64,000 bases of DNA from Streptomyces hygroscopicus (GTDB taxonomy: Bacteria; Actinomycetota; Actinomycetes; Streptomycetales; Streptomycetaceae): the NCBI GenBank assembly GCA_002021875.1, contig CP018627.1, positions 6,138,001 to 6,202,000 on the forward strand, in the 5' to 3' direction. Every line of letters starts with the position of its first letter. The first letter of the stretch is position 1. Under the pieces are notes generated by a model. It was not told the DNA's origin. It saw nothing but the letters and a program-made list of their open reading frames with translations, and searched no databases. Both the position numbers and the translations under genes were made by a program. Below are positions 24,941 to 33,433 of the stretch, in pieces.

Positions 24941-25032
24941 CCGGGAGCCCGAGCCGCAGCTCGGGAGCCCGAGCCGTAGCCCAGGAGCCACGCCCTGGCC
25001 CAGAAGCCACGCCCTGGCTCAGGAGGCGGCCG
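24941..25032. repeat. stop-anchored tandem repeat at the tetR end
   Basis: Four to five units of about 19-20 bp (CGGGAGCCCGAGCCG type, then GAGCCACGCCCTGGCCCA and GAAGCCACGCCCTGGCTCA) lead into the tetR 3' end, whose stop is the TCA at 25019-25021. The units drift gradually toward the coding end. Confidence 0.75.
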
Positions 25033-25654
25033 GGGAAGGGTGGCCGGGGTCCTGCGGGGTCAGGATCATCTCCAGGATTCCCGACCACTGGGCCACCACC
25101 CGCTCCCGGCGGTGGCCGTCGTCCGTCAGGAGGTTGGCCAGGCCCAGGCCGCGGCCCATGTCGAGCAGGCCCTGGACGGCCTCCCGGACGCCCGGCACCG
25201 ACTCGTCGGCGCCCAGCAGCTCCACCGCCATCCGATGGGTCTCCCGGCCGATCTTCGCCTCCAGGGCAGTCACCCGGGCACCCAGTTGCTCCTCGTACGA
25301 GGCCGCCACCCACAGCTGGAGGGCGGCCCGGAAGAGCGGGCCGGTGTAGAGGGTGATCAGCGCCTCGACCACCGTGTGGACGCGGCCCTCCCCATGCGGG
25401 GCGGGGAGGGCGCGCAGCTCCGCCGAGCGCTCCTCGGCGACATGCTCGACGGCGGCCGTGAAGAGGTCCTCACGGGTCGGGAAGTGATGCTGGGCCGCGC
25501 CCCGCGACACCCCGGCCCGCTCGGCGACCACCGCGACCGTGGACCCTGCCCAGCCGCGCTCGGCGAGGCAGGCCACCGCGGCCTCCAGCAGCCGCCTGCG
25601 GGTCGCGCGGCTGCGGTCCTGCTTGGGGTCGCGCAGTGCCGTACGGGGGGTCAT
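25019..25654 (-). CDS. TetR-family transcriptional regulator
   Basis: 211 aa from the ATG at 25654, which overlaps the upstream enoyl-CoA hydratase stop (ATGA). N-terminal TetR HTH: TRRRLLEAAVACLAERGWAG, STVAVVAERAGVSRGAAQHH, FPTREDLFTAAVEHVAEE. The C-terminal ligand domain is helical. As the last gene of the catabolic operon it most likely represses the operon and is released by an acyl-CoA intermediate; this is inference from position. Confidence 0.92.
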   Translation of the reverse strand: MTPRTALRDPKQDRSRATRRRLLEAAVACLAERGWAGSTVAVVAERAGVSRGAAQHHFPTREDLFTAAVEHVAEERSAELRALPAPHGEGRVHTVVEALITLYTGPLFRAALQLWVAASYEEQLGARVTALEAKIGRETHRMAVELLGADESVPGVREAVQGLLDMGRGLGLANLLTDDGHRRERVVAQWSGILEMILTPQDPGHPSPAAS

Positions 25655-26598
25655 CGGGACGCCCCCGCGGCCCCGGCGTCCGGCGTGGCCCCGGTGTCCG
25701 GCGTGGCCCCGGCGTCCCCCGTAGCCCCGGCGTCCCCCGCGGCCTGGGCGTCCGGCGCCGCGTCGGCCGTGGCCCCCGCGTCGGCCGCCGTCTCCCGCAC
25801 CCACACCGGTTCGCGCCGCTCCAGGAACGCCGTCATGCCCTCCCGGGCCTCCTCGGAGGCGAAGAGCCGGGCCGACAGCGCGGCCAGCGCTTCGCCGTCC
25901 CGGTCGAAGGCGCGCAGCACATCGGCGGTCACCAGCCGCTTGGACTCGGCGAGGCCCTGCGGGGAGCCCCGGCGCAGCCCCTCGAGGACGGGGGCCAGCG
26001 CCCCGTCCGCGTCGCCCTCCGGGTCCGCGATCGTCACCAGCCCGATCCTGGCCGCCTCGGCGGCGTCGAACCGCTCGCCCGTGAGGTAGTAGCGGGCCGC
26101 CGCGCGCCGGTCCAGCCGGGGCAGCAGTGGCATCGATATGACGGCCGGGGCGAGGCCGAGCCGCGCCTCGGTGAAGGCGAAGCTGGCGCCGCGCCCGGCC
26201 GCCGAGATGTCGCAGGCTCCGAGCAGCCCGAGCCCACCGGCCCGCACATGTCCGGTGACGCGTGCGACGACCGGCTTGGGCAGCTCCACTATCGACCGCA
26301 ACAGCGCCACCAGTCCGGCCGCACCGGACGCCGAGGGCGGTTCGCTCAGATCCGCGCCCGCGCAGAAGGTGGTGCCGGTGTGGGTGAGCAGCACCGCCCG
26401 GACCCGGTCGTCCCGCCCGGCCGCCGCCAGCGCCTCGCGCAACTCGGCGACCAGGCGCGTCGAGAGCGCGTTGCGGTTGTGCGGCGAGTCCAGGGTGAGA
26501 GTGGTGATACCGCGTGCGAAGGCGGACCGTACGAAAGGCATGGGCACCGCGGTGGGGTCTGCGGTCAGCGGGCCATCGGTCGTGGGGCCGTCGGTCAT
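25651..26598 (-). CDS. enoyl-CoA hydratase/isomerase family protein
   Basis: 315 aa. Crotonase fold with oxyanion-hole segments TTFCAGADLSEPPSASGAAG and TGHVRAGGLGLLGACDISAA; the catalytic Glu region reads FAFTEARLGLAPAVISMPLL. The fold ends near residue 265 (EGMTAFLERREPVWVRETA); the last about 45 residues are an Ala/Gly/Asp/Thr tail (GATGDAGATPDTGATPDAGA) from an 18-bp in-frame DNA repeat (25670-25760) absent from typical family members. It overlaps by ATGA both with the acyl-CoA ligase upstream and tetR downstream. In atu/liu pathways a hydratase acts after the carboxylase. Confidence 0.9.
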   Translation of the reverse strand: MTDGPTTDGPLTADPTAVPMPFVRSAFARGITTLTLDSPHNRNALSTRLVAELREALAAAGRDDRVRAVLLTHTGTTFCAGADLSEPPSASGAAGLVALLRSIVELPKPVVARVTGHVRAGGLGLLGACDISAAGRGASFAFTEARLGLAPAVISMPLLPRLDRRAAARYYLTGERFDAAEAARIGLVTIADPEGDADGALAPVLEGLRRGSPQGLAESKRLVTADVLRAFDRDGEALAALSARLFASEEAREGMTAFLERREPVWVRETAADAGATADAAPDAQAAGDAGATGDAGATPDTGATPDAGAAGASR

Positions 26599-28178
26599 GG
26601 GGTGGTCGAACTCCTTTCCCTGGCGCGCAGCTCACGCCTCAGGATCTTGCCGGTGGCCGAGCGCGGCACGGTGTCCGTGAACTCCACGCGGCGCACCTTC
26701 TTGTACGGAGCCACCTGTCCGGCAACGTACGCGATCAGGTCGTCCGCCGAGATCCGGGTCCCTGGCCGGCGCACCACATACGCCTTGGGGATCTCGTTGC
26801 CCGCCCCGTCCGTCACCCCGATCACGGCGGCGTCGGCGACGGCCTCATGGGCGAGCAGCACGGCCTCCAGGTCGGCCGGGGCGACCTGATAGCCCTTGTA
26901 CTTGATCAACTCCTTCACCCGGTCCACCACATACAGCCAGCCGTCCGCGTCCACATGCCCGACGTCGCCGGTGTGCAGCCAGCCCTCGGCGTCGATCATG
27001 GCGTCGGTGTCCTCGGGGCGGCCGAGATAGCCCTTCATCACCTGCGGTCCGCGGATGACGATCTCGCCGTCCTCGCCCACGGCCAGGTCCTCGCCGGTGT
27101 CCGGGGCCACGATGCGCATCTCGGTGCTCGGAAGCAGCTTTCCGACCGTCCCCGGTGGTGCGTTCTTCGCGTCGCGCGGCACCAGATGGCAGCCCGGCGA
27201 CAGCTCCGTCATCCCGAATGCCTGCAGCAGCGGCGGTACGCCGAGCCGCCGGGCGCACGCCTCCGCGAGCCGGGCGTCCAGCGGGGCCGCCGCGCTCAGC
27301 ACGTACCGCACCGACGACAGATCGTGGCCGTCCACCGCCGGATGCTTGGCGAGCGCGAGCACGATCGGCGGGGCCACATAGAGCGCCTGGGCCCGGTGCT
27401 TCTCGATGGCGGCGAGGAAGGTGTCGAGTTCGAAGCGGGGCAGCACGATCACCGTGGCGCCCTTGCGGAGCGGTGCGTTCATGAGCGCCGTAAGGCCGTA
27501 ACTGTGGAAGAACGGCAGGACGGCCAGCACCCGCTCCCCCGGCTGGTTGGGGACCAGCGTCTCCACCTGCGCGAGGTTGGTGGCGACGTTGCGGTGGGTG
27601 AGCATCACGCCCTTGGGGGTGCCGGTGGTGCCCGAGGAGTACGGCAGCACCGCGATGTCCTGGGCCGGGTCGATCTCCACCACGGGTTCGGGCGCGGTGC
27701 TCCTCATCATGGAGCGCAGCGAACGATGGCCGCTCGCCTCGTCGCAGACGAAGATCTCCCGTACCCCGCCCGCCCGTTCGGCGGCCTGCCGGGCCACCCC
27801 CAGCAGCGCCGAGACGGTGATGACCCAGGACGCGGCCGCGTCCCGGAGCTGCTTGGCGAACTCCTCCGGCGTCGCCAGCGGATGCACCGTGGTGACCGCT
27901 GCCCCGGTGCGGGTCGCGCCGTAGAAGGCCGGTGGGTACATGATCGAGTTGGGGCTGTGCAGAGCCAGCACATCGCCCTTGCGCACCCCCGCCTCGGCCA
28001 GCGCGGCCCCGATCCGGCGCGAGGCGCGATCCAGCGCGGTGTAGCTCAGGGCCGCCCCGGTCACGCCGTCCACCAGCGCGGTCAGGTCGCCGAACGCCTC
28101 GGCCGCGCGGGCCAGTACGGCGTCGTGGATGGGCAGATCGACGGGCGGGACATCGGGATACTCGCTGCGCAGCACCAT
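26595..28178 (-). CDS. acyl-CoA ligase (4-coumarate:CoA ligase-like AMP-forming enzyme)
   Basis: 527 aa, ATG at 28178 with GAGGGG upstream. ANL motifs: P-loop YSSGTTGTPKGVMLTHRN, GMTELSPG, the hinge/adenylation block EGWLHTGDVGHVDADGWLYV, DRVKELIKYKGYQV, and the catalytic Lys in VPRSATGKILRREL. It adenylates a carboxylic acid and forms its CoA thioester, so it would activate the operon's substrate. Called 4CL-like by overall sequence; in this operon a branched or terpenoid acid is more likely than coumarate (inference). Confidence 0.9.
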   Translation of the reverse strand: MVLRSEYPDVPPVDLPIHDAVLARAAEAFGDLTALVDGVTGAALSYTALDRASRRIGAALAEAGVRKGDVLALHSPNSIMYPPAFYGATRTGAAVTTVHPLATPEEFAKQLRDAAASWVITVSALLGVARQAAERAGGVREIFVCDEASGHRSLRSMMRSTAPEPVVEIDPAQDIAVLPYSSGTTGTPKGVMLTHRNVATNLAQVETLVPNQPGERVLAVLPFFHSYGLTALMNAPLRKGATVIVLPRFELDTFLAAIEKHRAQALYVAPPIVLALAKHPAVDGHDLSSVRYVLSAAAPLDARLAEACARRLGVPPLLQAFGMTELSPGCHLVPRDAKNAPPGTVGKLLPSTEMRIVAPDTGEDLAVGEDGEIVIRGPQVMKGYLGRPEDTDAMIDAEGWLHTGDVGHVDADGWLYVVDRVKELIKYKGYQVAPADLEAVLLAHEAVADAAVIGVTDGAGNEIPKAYVVRRPGTRISADDLIAYVAGQVAPYKKVRRVEFTDTVPRSATGKILRRELRARERSSTTP

Positions 28179-28250
28179 GGCCGTTCCCCTCAGCTCTGAT
28201 GGACCTACCTGTCCGTTCTGCCCAACTCGTGAGACCGGTACGGCGGCGTC

Positions 28251-28302
28251 CGGTACGACGCCCGTAAGGCCGGTACGACGCCCGTAAGGCCGGTACGGCG
28301 CC
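28251..28302. repeat. 20-bp tandem repeat between dehydrogenase and ligase genes
   Basis: CGGTACGACGCCCGTAAGGC at 28251-28270 and 28271-28290 plus a partial third unit, in the 161-bp spacer 28179-28339. Not on a stop codon (the dehydrogenase stop is at 28340). Confidence 0.85.
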
Positions 28303-28339
28303 TCCGCCCGGCCCTGGCAGCGGAAGGCTCAGCGAGAGG

Positions 28340-29500
28340 TCAGTACGACTTCGGCAGCCCCAGGGTCTGGTGGGATACGTAGTTGAGGATCATCTCCCGG
28401 CTGACGGGGGCGATCCGGGCCACCCGGGCGGCCGTGATCAGCCGGGCCAGCCCGTACTCGACGGTCAGGCCGTTGCCGCCGAGGGTGTGCACGGCCTGGT
28501 CCACCGCCTTCACCGTGGCCTCCCCGGCCGCGTACTTGGCCATGTTGGCGGCCTCGCCCGCGCCCGCGTCATCGCCCGTGTCGTAGAGGTACGCCGCCTT
28601 CGCCATCATCAGCCGGGCCAGCTCCAGCTCGATGTGGGCCTGGGCGAGGGGGTGGGCGATCGCCTGGTGGGCGCCGATGGGCTCCTTCCACACCTGGCGG
28701 GTGCGGGCGTAGTCGACGGCCCTGTCGAGCGCGTAGCGGCCCATCCCCAGCCCGAACGCCGCCGTCATGATGCGCTCCGGGTTGAGCCCCGCGAAGAGCT
28801 GGAGCAGCCCGGCGTCCTCGTCGCCCACCAGCGCGTCGGCGGGCAGCCGTACGTCGTCCAGCACCACCTCGAACTGCTTCTCCGCGGCGGCCAGTTCCAT
28901 GGGGATGTGGTGGTGGGAGAAGCCGTGCGCCCCGCGCGGGACGATGAACAGGCAGGGCTTGAGCTTCCCGGTCCGGGCGTCCTCGGTGCGGCCGACGATC
29001 AGGGTCGCGTCGGCGATGTCCACGCCCGAGATGAAGACCTTACGGCCGTTGAGTATCCAGCCGCCGCCCTCCTCCCGGCGGGCGGTGGTGGTGATGCGGT
29101 GCGAGTTGGATCCGGCGTCGGGCTCGGTGATGCCGAAGGCCATGGTGAGACTGCCGTCGGCCAGACCGGGCAGCCAGCGCTCCTTCTGCTCGGCGGTGCC
29201 GAACCGGGCGATGACGGTGCCGCAGATGGCGGGCGATACGACCAGCATGAGCAGCGGGCAGCCCGCGGCGCCCAGCTCCTCCAGGACGATGGACAGCTCG
29301 GTGATGCCGCCGCCCCCGCCGCCGTACTCCTCGGGGAGGTTGACACCCAGATAGCCGAGCTTGCCTGCCTCGGCCCACAGTTGGCGAACGCCGTCGCCCT
29401 CCTGGGGGCCACCCGGGGCGTGTCCCTTGGCGAACGACGACACCGCCGCGCGGAGCGCCACGCGCTCCGGGGTGTCCACGGGCGTATGCGGGCTGGTCAT
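28340..29500 (-). CDS. acyl-CoA dehydrogenase family protein (AtuD/citronellyl-CoA-dehydrogenase-like context)
   Basis: 386 aa. Core motifs: LGVNLPEEYGGGGGGITELS, MAFGITEPDAGSNSHRITTT, WILNGRKVFISGVDIADATL, TRQVWKEPIGAHQAIAHPLA and VHTLGGNGLTVEYGLARLIT. The segment that carries the catalytic Glu in medium-chain enzymes (IYEGT) reads RIAPVSREM, so the base must be elsewhere or differs. FAD-dependent alpha,beta-desaturation of an acyl-CoA. It lies between the carboxylase alpha gene and the ligase, as in terpene/leucine-type catabolic clusters. Confidence 0.88.
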   Translation of the reverse strand: MTSPHTPVDTPERVALRAAVSSFAKGHAPGGPQEGDGVRQLWAEAGKLGYLGVNLPEEYGGGGGGITELSIVLEELGAAGCPLLMLVVSPAICGTVIARFGTAEQKERWLPGLADGSLTMAFGITEPDAGSNSHRITTTARREEGGGWILNGRKVFISGVDIADATLIVGRTEDARTGKLKPCLFIVPRGAHGFSHHHIPMELAAAEKQFEVVLDDVRLPADALVGDEDAGLLQLFAGLNPERIMTAAFGLGMGRYALDRAVDYARTRQVWKEPIGAHQAIAHPLAQAHIELELARLMMAKAAYLYDTGDDAGAGEAANMAKYAAGEATVKAVDQAVHTLGGNGLTVEYGLARLITAARVARIAPVSREMILNYVSHQTLGLPKSY

Positions 29501-29606
29501 GGACGGCTCCTCCCACTTGCGATGCGTTGTGCGGGCCGTGTGCTGTCCCGCACGGCCCGGACGGGCTGTCCGGGCCCGGACGTTCTGCGTGGTACGCCGG
29601 GGTTCG

Positions 29607-31571
29607 TCACTCCCCCGCCGCCACGACGGCGAGCAGGGCTCCGACCTCGACCTGGCGGCCGGTGGTGGCGTGCAGGGCGGTGAGCACCCCGGCGGCGGGC
29701 GCCGTGACGCGGTGCTCCATCTTCATGGCCTCCAGCCACAGCAGGGGCTGCCCGGCCTCGACCCGGTCTCCGACCGCCACCTCGGCGACCCGGACCACCG
29801 TGCCCGGCATGGGCGCCAGCAGCGAGCCCGGTTCGGCACGGGCGGTGGGGTCGGGGAAGCGGGGCAGCGCGGTGAACACGTGGCCGCCCTGGGGAGTGTC
29901 GACATGGCGGCGGTCCCCATAGGCCGTCACCTCGAACGTCCGCCGGACCCCGGCCACATCGAGGACGACCAGCCCCGGAGCGGCGGCCCGCCCCGGGGCG
30001 GCAGCCAACCCCGCTTCGGCGTCCAGCACCCGGACGTCGGGCATGCCCTCCGCGAGCAGCCCATCGCGGGTGAGGCGGTAGCGCACCTCGTGCTCGGTGC
30101 CGCCCGGTTCGGCGCGGTAGCTCCTCAGCCGCGGCTGGGAGGGTACGTTCCGCCAGCCGCCCAACCGCCCGGCCACAGTCGCGGTCCCCGGCCGCCGCGC
30201 CGCGTCGGCCAGGGCGGCGGCGAGGGCGGCGAGCGAGGCCGCCTCGTCGTCATCGGAGGCGGCGGCGGTCAGCTCGGCCAGATGGCGTTCGAGGAAGCCG
30301 GTGTCCATACGGGCCGCCTCGAACTCCGGGTGGCGCAGGGCCCGTACGAGCAGCTCCCGGTTGGTCACCGGACCGTGGATCCGGGCCCGCTCCAGCCCGT
30401 GGGCCAGCCGCCGCACGGCCTCCGCCCGGGTGGGCGCGACGGCGATGACCTTGGCCAGCATCGGGTCGTAGTGGACGCCGATCGCGTCCCCGTCGGCCGG
30501 CCCGGAGTCGACCCGCAGCCCGGCGATCTCCAGCCGGTGCATGATCCCCGTCTGCGGCCGCCAGTCGCGCGCCGGGTCCTCGGCGTACAGCCGCGCCTCG
30601 ACGGCATGTCCCCGGGGCGCCGGAGGCTCGGCGTCGAGGGGCTCCCCCTCCGCGATCCGCAACTGCAGCGCCACCAGGTCAAGGCCGTAGATCTCCTCGG
30701 TGACCGGGTGCTCGACCTGCAGGCGGGTGTTCATCTCCAGGAAGTACGCCCGCCCCGCGGGCGAGACCAGGAACTCCACCGTGCCCGCGCCCTCGTAGCC
30801 GATGGCGCGCGCCGCGTCCGCCGCCGACTCGGCCAGGGTGCGCCGCAGTTCCTCGTCCAGGCCGGGGGCCGGGGCCTCCTCGATGACCTTCTGGTGGCGG
30901 CGCTGGAGGGAGCAGTCGCGGGTGCCGAGGGTCCAGACGGTGCCGTGGGTGTCGGCGAACACCTGGACCTCGACATGGCGGGCGCCCTCCATATAGGGCT
31001 CCATGAAGATCTCACCGTCGCCGAAGGCGGAGGCCGCCTCGGCGCGGGCGGAGTCGAGTTCGGCGGGTAGTGCGTCCAGCTCGCGGACCACCCGCATGCC
31101 ACGGCCGCCCCCACCTGCCGCCGCCTTGACCAGCAGGGGCAGATCATCGGCGGTGGCCTCGGCCGGGTCGATCGCGTCGAGCAGCGGCACGCCCGCCTTG
31201 CGCATGATCTCCTTGGCGCGGGTCTTGGAGGCCATGGCCTCCATCGCCTCGGGCGGCGGCCCCACCCACACCAGCCCCGCGTCCCTTACGGCGCGCGCGA
31301 AGTCGGCGTGCTCGGAGAGGAAGCCGTAGCCGGGGTGGACGGCGTCGGCCCCGGCGGCCAGGGCGGCCTTCACGAGGAGATCGCCGCGCAGATACGTGTC
31401 GGCCGGGGCATCGCCCGGCAGCCGTACGGCGGTGTCGGCCTCGCGTGCGTGGGGCGCGCCGGCGTCCGCGTCGGAGTGGACCGCGACGGTGGCGATGCCG
31501 AGGTCACGGCAGGTGCGGACGATACGCCGCGCTATCTCGGCGCGGTTGGCGACCAGGAGGGAACGAATCAC
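29607..31571 (-). CDS. biotin-dependent acyl-CoA carboxylase alpha subunit (biotin carboxylase + BCCP)
   Basis: 654 aa from the GTG at 31571 (VIRSLLVANRAEIARRIVRT), with GAGGA five bases upstream; an upstream GTG at 31586 is possible. Biotin carboxylase domain: AAGGGGRGMRVVRELDALP (ATP loop), LQRRHQKVIEEAPAP, FLEMNTRLQVEHPVTEEIYG. The BCCP domain ends the protein with EAMKMEH, the Lys being biotinylated. It pairs with the beta subunit encoded upstream. Its start region arose in a tandem duplication (31568-31699). In an atu/liu-like operon the substrate is probably a 3-methylcrotonyl- or geranyl-type CoA, but acetyl/propionyl-CoA is possible. Confidence 0.94.
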   Translation of the reverse strand: MIRSLLVANRAEIARRIVRTCRDLGIATVAVHSDADAGAPHAREADTAVRLPGDAPADTYLRGDLLVKAALAAGADAVHPGYGFLSEHADFARAVRDAGLVWVGPPPEAMEAMASKTRAKEIMRKAGVPLLDAIDPAEATADDLPLLVKAAAGGGGRGMRVVRELDALPAELDSARAEAASAFGDGEIFMEPYMEGARHVEVQVFADTHGTVWTLGTRDCSLQRRHQKVIEEAPAPGLDEELRRTLAESAADAARAIGYEGAGTVEFLVSPAGRAYFLEMNTRLQVEHPVTEEIYGLDLVALQLRIAEGEPLDAEPPAPRGHAVEARLYAEDPARDWRPQTGIMHRLEIAGLRVDSGPADGDAIGVHYDPMLAKVIAVAPTRAEAVRRLAHGLERARIHGPVTNRELLVRALRHPEFEAARMDTGFLERHLAELTAAASDDDEAASLAALAAALADAARRPGTATVAGRLGGWRNVPSQPRLRSYRAEPGGTEHEVRYRLTRDGLLAEGMPDVRVLDAEAGLAAAPGRAAAPGLVVLDVAGVRRTFEVTAYGDRRHVDTPQGGHVFTALPRFPDPTARAEPGSLLAPMPGTVVRVAEVAVGDRVEAGQPLLWLEAMKMEHRVTAPAAGVLTALHATTGRQVEVGALLAVVAAGE

Positions 31572-31755
31572 GGGTTCCTCACTCACATCCGGAAGACGCC
31601 GAAGCGGAACCGCCGCGCACGGCGGACGAGGCGAGCGAACGGGCGGACAGACAGGCACGGGTCACGGGTTTCTCACTCACATCCGGAAGACGCCGAAGCC
31701 ACCGCGCGCGCCCTCGACCGGCGCGGTGTGCAGGGCGGACAGACACAGGCCGAGC
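31568..31755. repeat. 94-bp tandem duplication at the carboxylase beta/alpha gene junction
   Basis: 31568-31605 and 31662-31699 are 38-bp copies with one mismatch. The right copy is the beta-subunit 3' end with its stop plus a now useless GTG; the left copy supplies the functional GAGGA site and GTG start (31571) of the alpha gene. Further partial similarity (GGGCGGACAGACA at 31641 and 31733) shows the unit is about 94 bp with small indels. Reading from the old GTG gives a 28-codon dead-end frame. Confidence 0.85.
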
Positions 31756-33275
31756 ACGGTGCGGGTGTCGCGCGGGTCGATGACGCCGTCGTCGTAGAGC
31801 CGCCCGGAGAGGAAGAGCGGCAGCGATTCGGACTCGATCTGCTGCTCCACCATGGCGCGCAGCGCGGCGTCGGCCTCCTCGTCGTACGGCTGCCCCTTGG
31901 CGGCGGCGGACTGCCGGGCGACGATCGACATCACCCCGGCGAGCTGCTGCGGGCCCATCACGGCGGATTTGGCGCTGGGCCAGGCGAAGAGGAAGCGGGG
32001 GTCGTACGCCCGGCCGCACATCCCGTAGTGACCGGCGCCGTACGAGGCGCCGATGAGCACGGACAGATGCGGGACGCGGGAGTTGGAGACGGCGTTGATC
32101 ATCATGGCGCCGTGTTTGATGATCCCGCCCTGCTCGTAGTCGCGGCCGACCATATAGCCGGTGGTGTTGTGCAGGAAGAGCAGCGGGATGTCGCGCTGGT
32201 TGGCGAGCTGGATGAACTGCGCTGCCTTCTGGGACTCCTCGCTGAACAGCACCCCCTGGGCGTTGGCCAGGATGCCGACCGGATAGCCGTGCAGCGCGGC
32301 CCAGCCGGTCGCCAGGCTGCGCCCGTACAGCGGCTTGAACTCGTCGAAGTCCGAGCCGTCCACGATCCGGGCGATCACCTCGCGCGGATCGAAGGGGATC
32401 TTGAGATCGCCGGGGACGATGCCGAGCAGCTCCTCGGCGTCGTACTTCGGCAGTTCGGCGGGCCCCGGATCGGCGTGCGCCTTGCGCCAGTTGAGGCGGG
32501 CGACGACGCGGCGGGCCTGGCGCAGCGCGTCGGGCTCGTCGGTGGCGAAGTAGTCGGCGAGGCCGGAGGTGCGGGCGTGCATCTCGGCGCCGCCCAGCGA
32601 TTCGTCGTCGCTCTCCTCGCCGGTGGCCATCTTCACCAGCGGCGGACCGCCCAGGAAGACCTTGGAGCGCTCCTTGACCATGATCACGTGGTCGGACATC
32701 CCGGGGATGTACGCGCCTCCGGCGGTGGAGTTGCCGAAGACCACGGCGATCGTGGGGATTCCGGCGGCGGACAGCCGGGTGAGATCGCGGAACATCGCCC
32801 CGCCCGGGATGAAGATCTCCTTCTGGGAGGGGAGATCGGCGCCGCCGGACTCGACGAGGCTGACGAGCGGGAGCCGGTTGGCGCGGGCGATCTCATGGGC
32901 GCGCAGCGACTTCTTGAGCGTCCAGGGGTTGCTGGCCCCGCCGCGTACGGTCGGGTCGTTGGCGCTGATCAGGCACTCCACACCGGAGATCACCCCGATG
33001 CCGGTGACGAGCGAGGCCCCCACCGGATACTCGCTGCCCCAGCCGGCCAGCGGCGACAGCTCCAGGAAGGGGGTGTCGGGGTCGAGCAGCAGCTCGATCC
33101 GCTCACGGACCAGCAGCTTGCCGCGCTTGCGATGGCGCTGGACGTATTTCTCACCGCCCCCGGCGAGCGCCTTGGCGTGCTCGCCCTCCAACTCGGCGAG
33201 CTTGGCGAGCATCGCCTCCCGATGGGCCGTGTGATCGGCGCCTGCGGGGTCGAGCGCGGACGCGAGCGCGGTCAC
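31677..33275 (-). CDS. acyl-CoA carboxylase beta subunit (carboxyltransferase)
   Basis: 532 aa, GTG start at 33275 with GGAGGT seven bases upstream. Carboxyltransferase fold: RERIELLLDPDTPFLELSPL, SANDPTVRGGASNPWTLKKS, FGNSTAGGAYIPGMSDHVIM (oxyanion loop), FLHNTTGYMVGRDYEQGGII, IGASYGAGHYGMCGRAYDPR and WPSAKSAVMGPQQLAGVM. The pattern is that of methylcrotonyl/geranyl-CoA-type carboxyltransferases (MCC/AtuC family). It transfers the carboxyl group from biotin to the acyl-CoA. Confidence 0.94.
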   Translation of the reverse strand: MTALASALDPAGADHTAHREAMLAKLAELEGEHAKALAGGGEKYVQRHRKRGKLLVRERIELLLDPDTPFLELSPLAGWGSEYPVGASLVTGIGVISGVECLISANDPTVRGGASNPWTLKKSLRAHEIARANRLPLVSLVESGGADLPSQKEIFIPGGAMFRDLTRLSAAGIPTIAVVFGNSTAGGAYIPGMSDHVIMVKERSKVFLGGPPLVKMATGEESDDESLGGAEMHARTSGLADYFATDEPDALRQARRVVARLNWRKAHADPGPAELPKYDAEELLGIVPGDLKIPFDPREVIARIVDGSDFDEFKPLYGRSLATGWAALHGYPVGILANAQGVLFSEESQKAAQFIQLANQRDIPLLFLHNTTGYMVGRDYEQGGIIKHGAMMINAVSNSRVPHLSVLIGASYGAGHYGMCGRAYDPRFLFAWPSAKSAVMGPQQLAGVMSIVARQSAAAKGQPYDEEADAALRAMVEQQIESESLPLFLSGRLYDDGVIDPRDTRTVLGLCLSALHTAPVEGARGGFGVFRM

Positions 33276-33433
33276 AGGGATACCTCCGGGATGTCCAGGC
33301 GGCGAGAGGGCGACCCGTCGCCGACGGCTGTGGCCCGGGGACCGGAACGGGCGGTCAAAGCAGTACCTCCGGTATGTCCAGATGGCGTGAGCGCAGCCAT
33401 TCGCCGACGGCCTTGGCCTGGGGGTCGAAACGG
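33268..33433. repeat. 83-bp diverged tandem duplication at the atuA-like/carboxylase-beta junction
   Basis: 33268-33350 and 33351-33433 align without gaps with 19 mismatches (about 77% identity by hand count). The right copy is the coding 3' end of the AtuA-like gene (LDIPEVLL-stop). The left copy is non-coding except that its GGAGGT and GTG now serve as ribosome-binding site and start of the beta subunit. In the right copy the equivalent position is TTGACC, overlapping the stop. Confidence 0.88.

Noticed and set aside
33272..33354. Alternative C-terminus of the AtuA-like protein ending LDIPEVSL
   Set aside because: This frame lies in the duplicated copy beyond the real stop; it is a relic of the 83-bp tandem duplication, not part of the protein.
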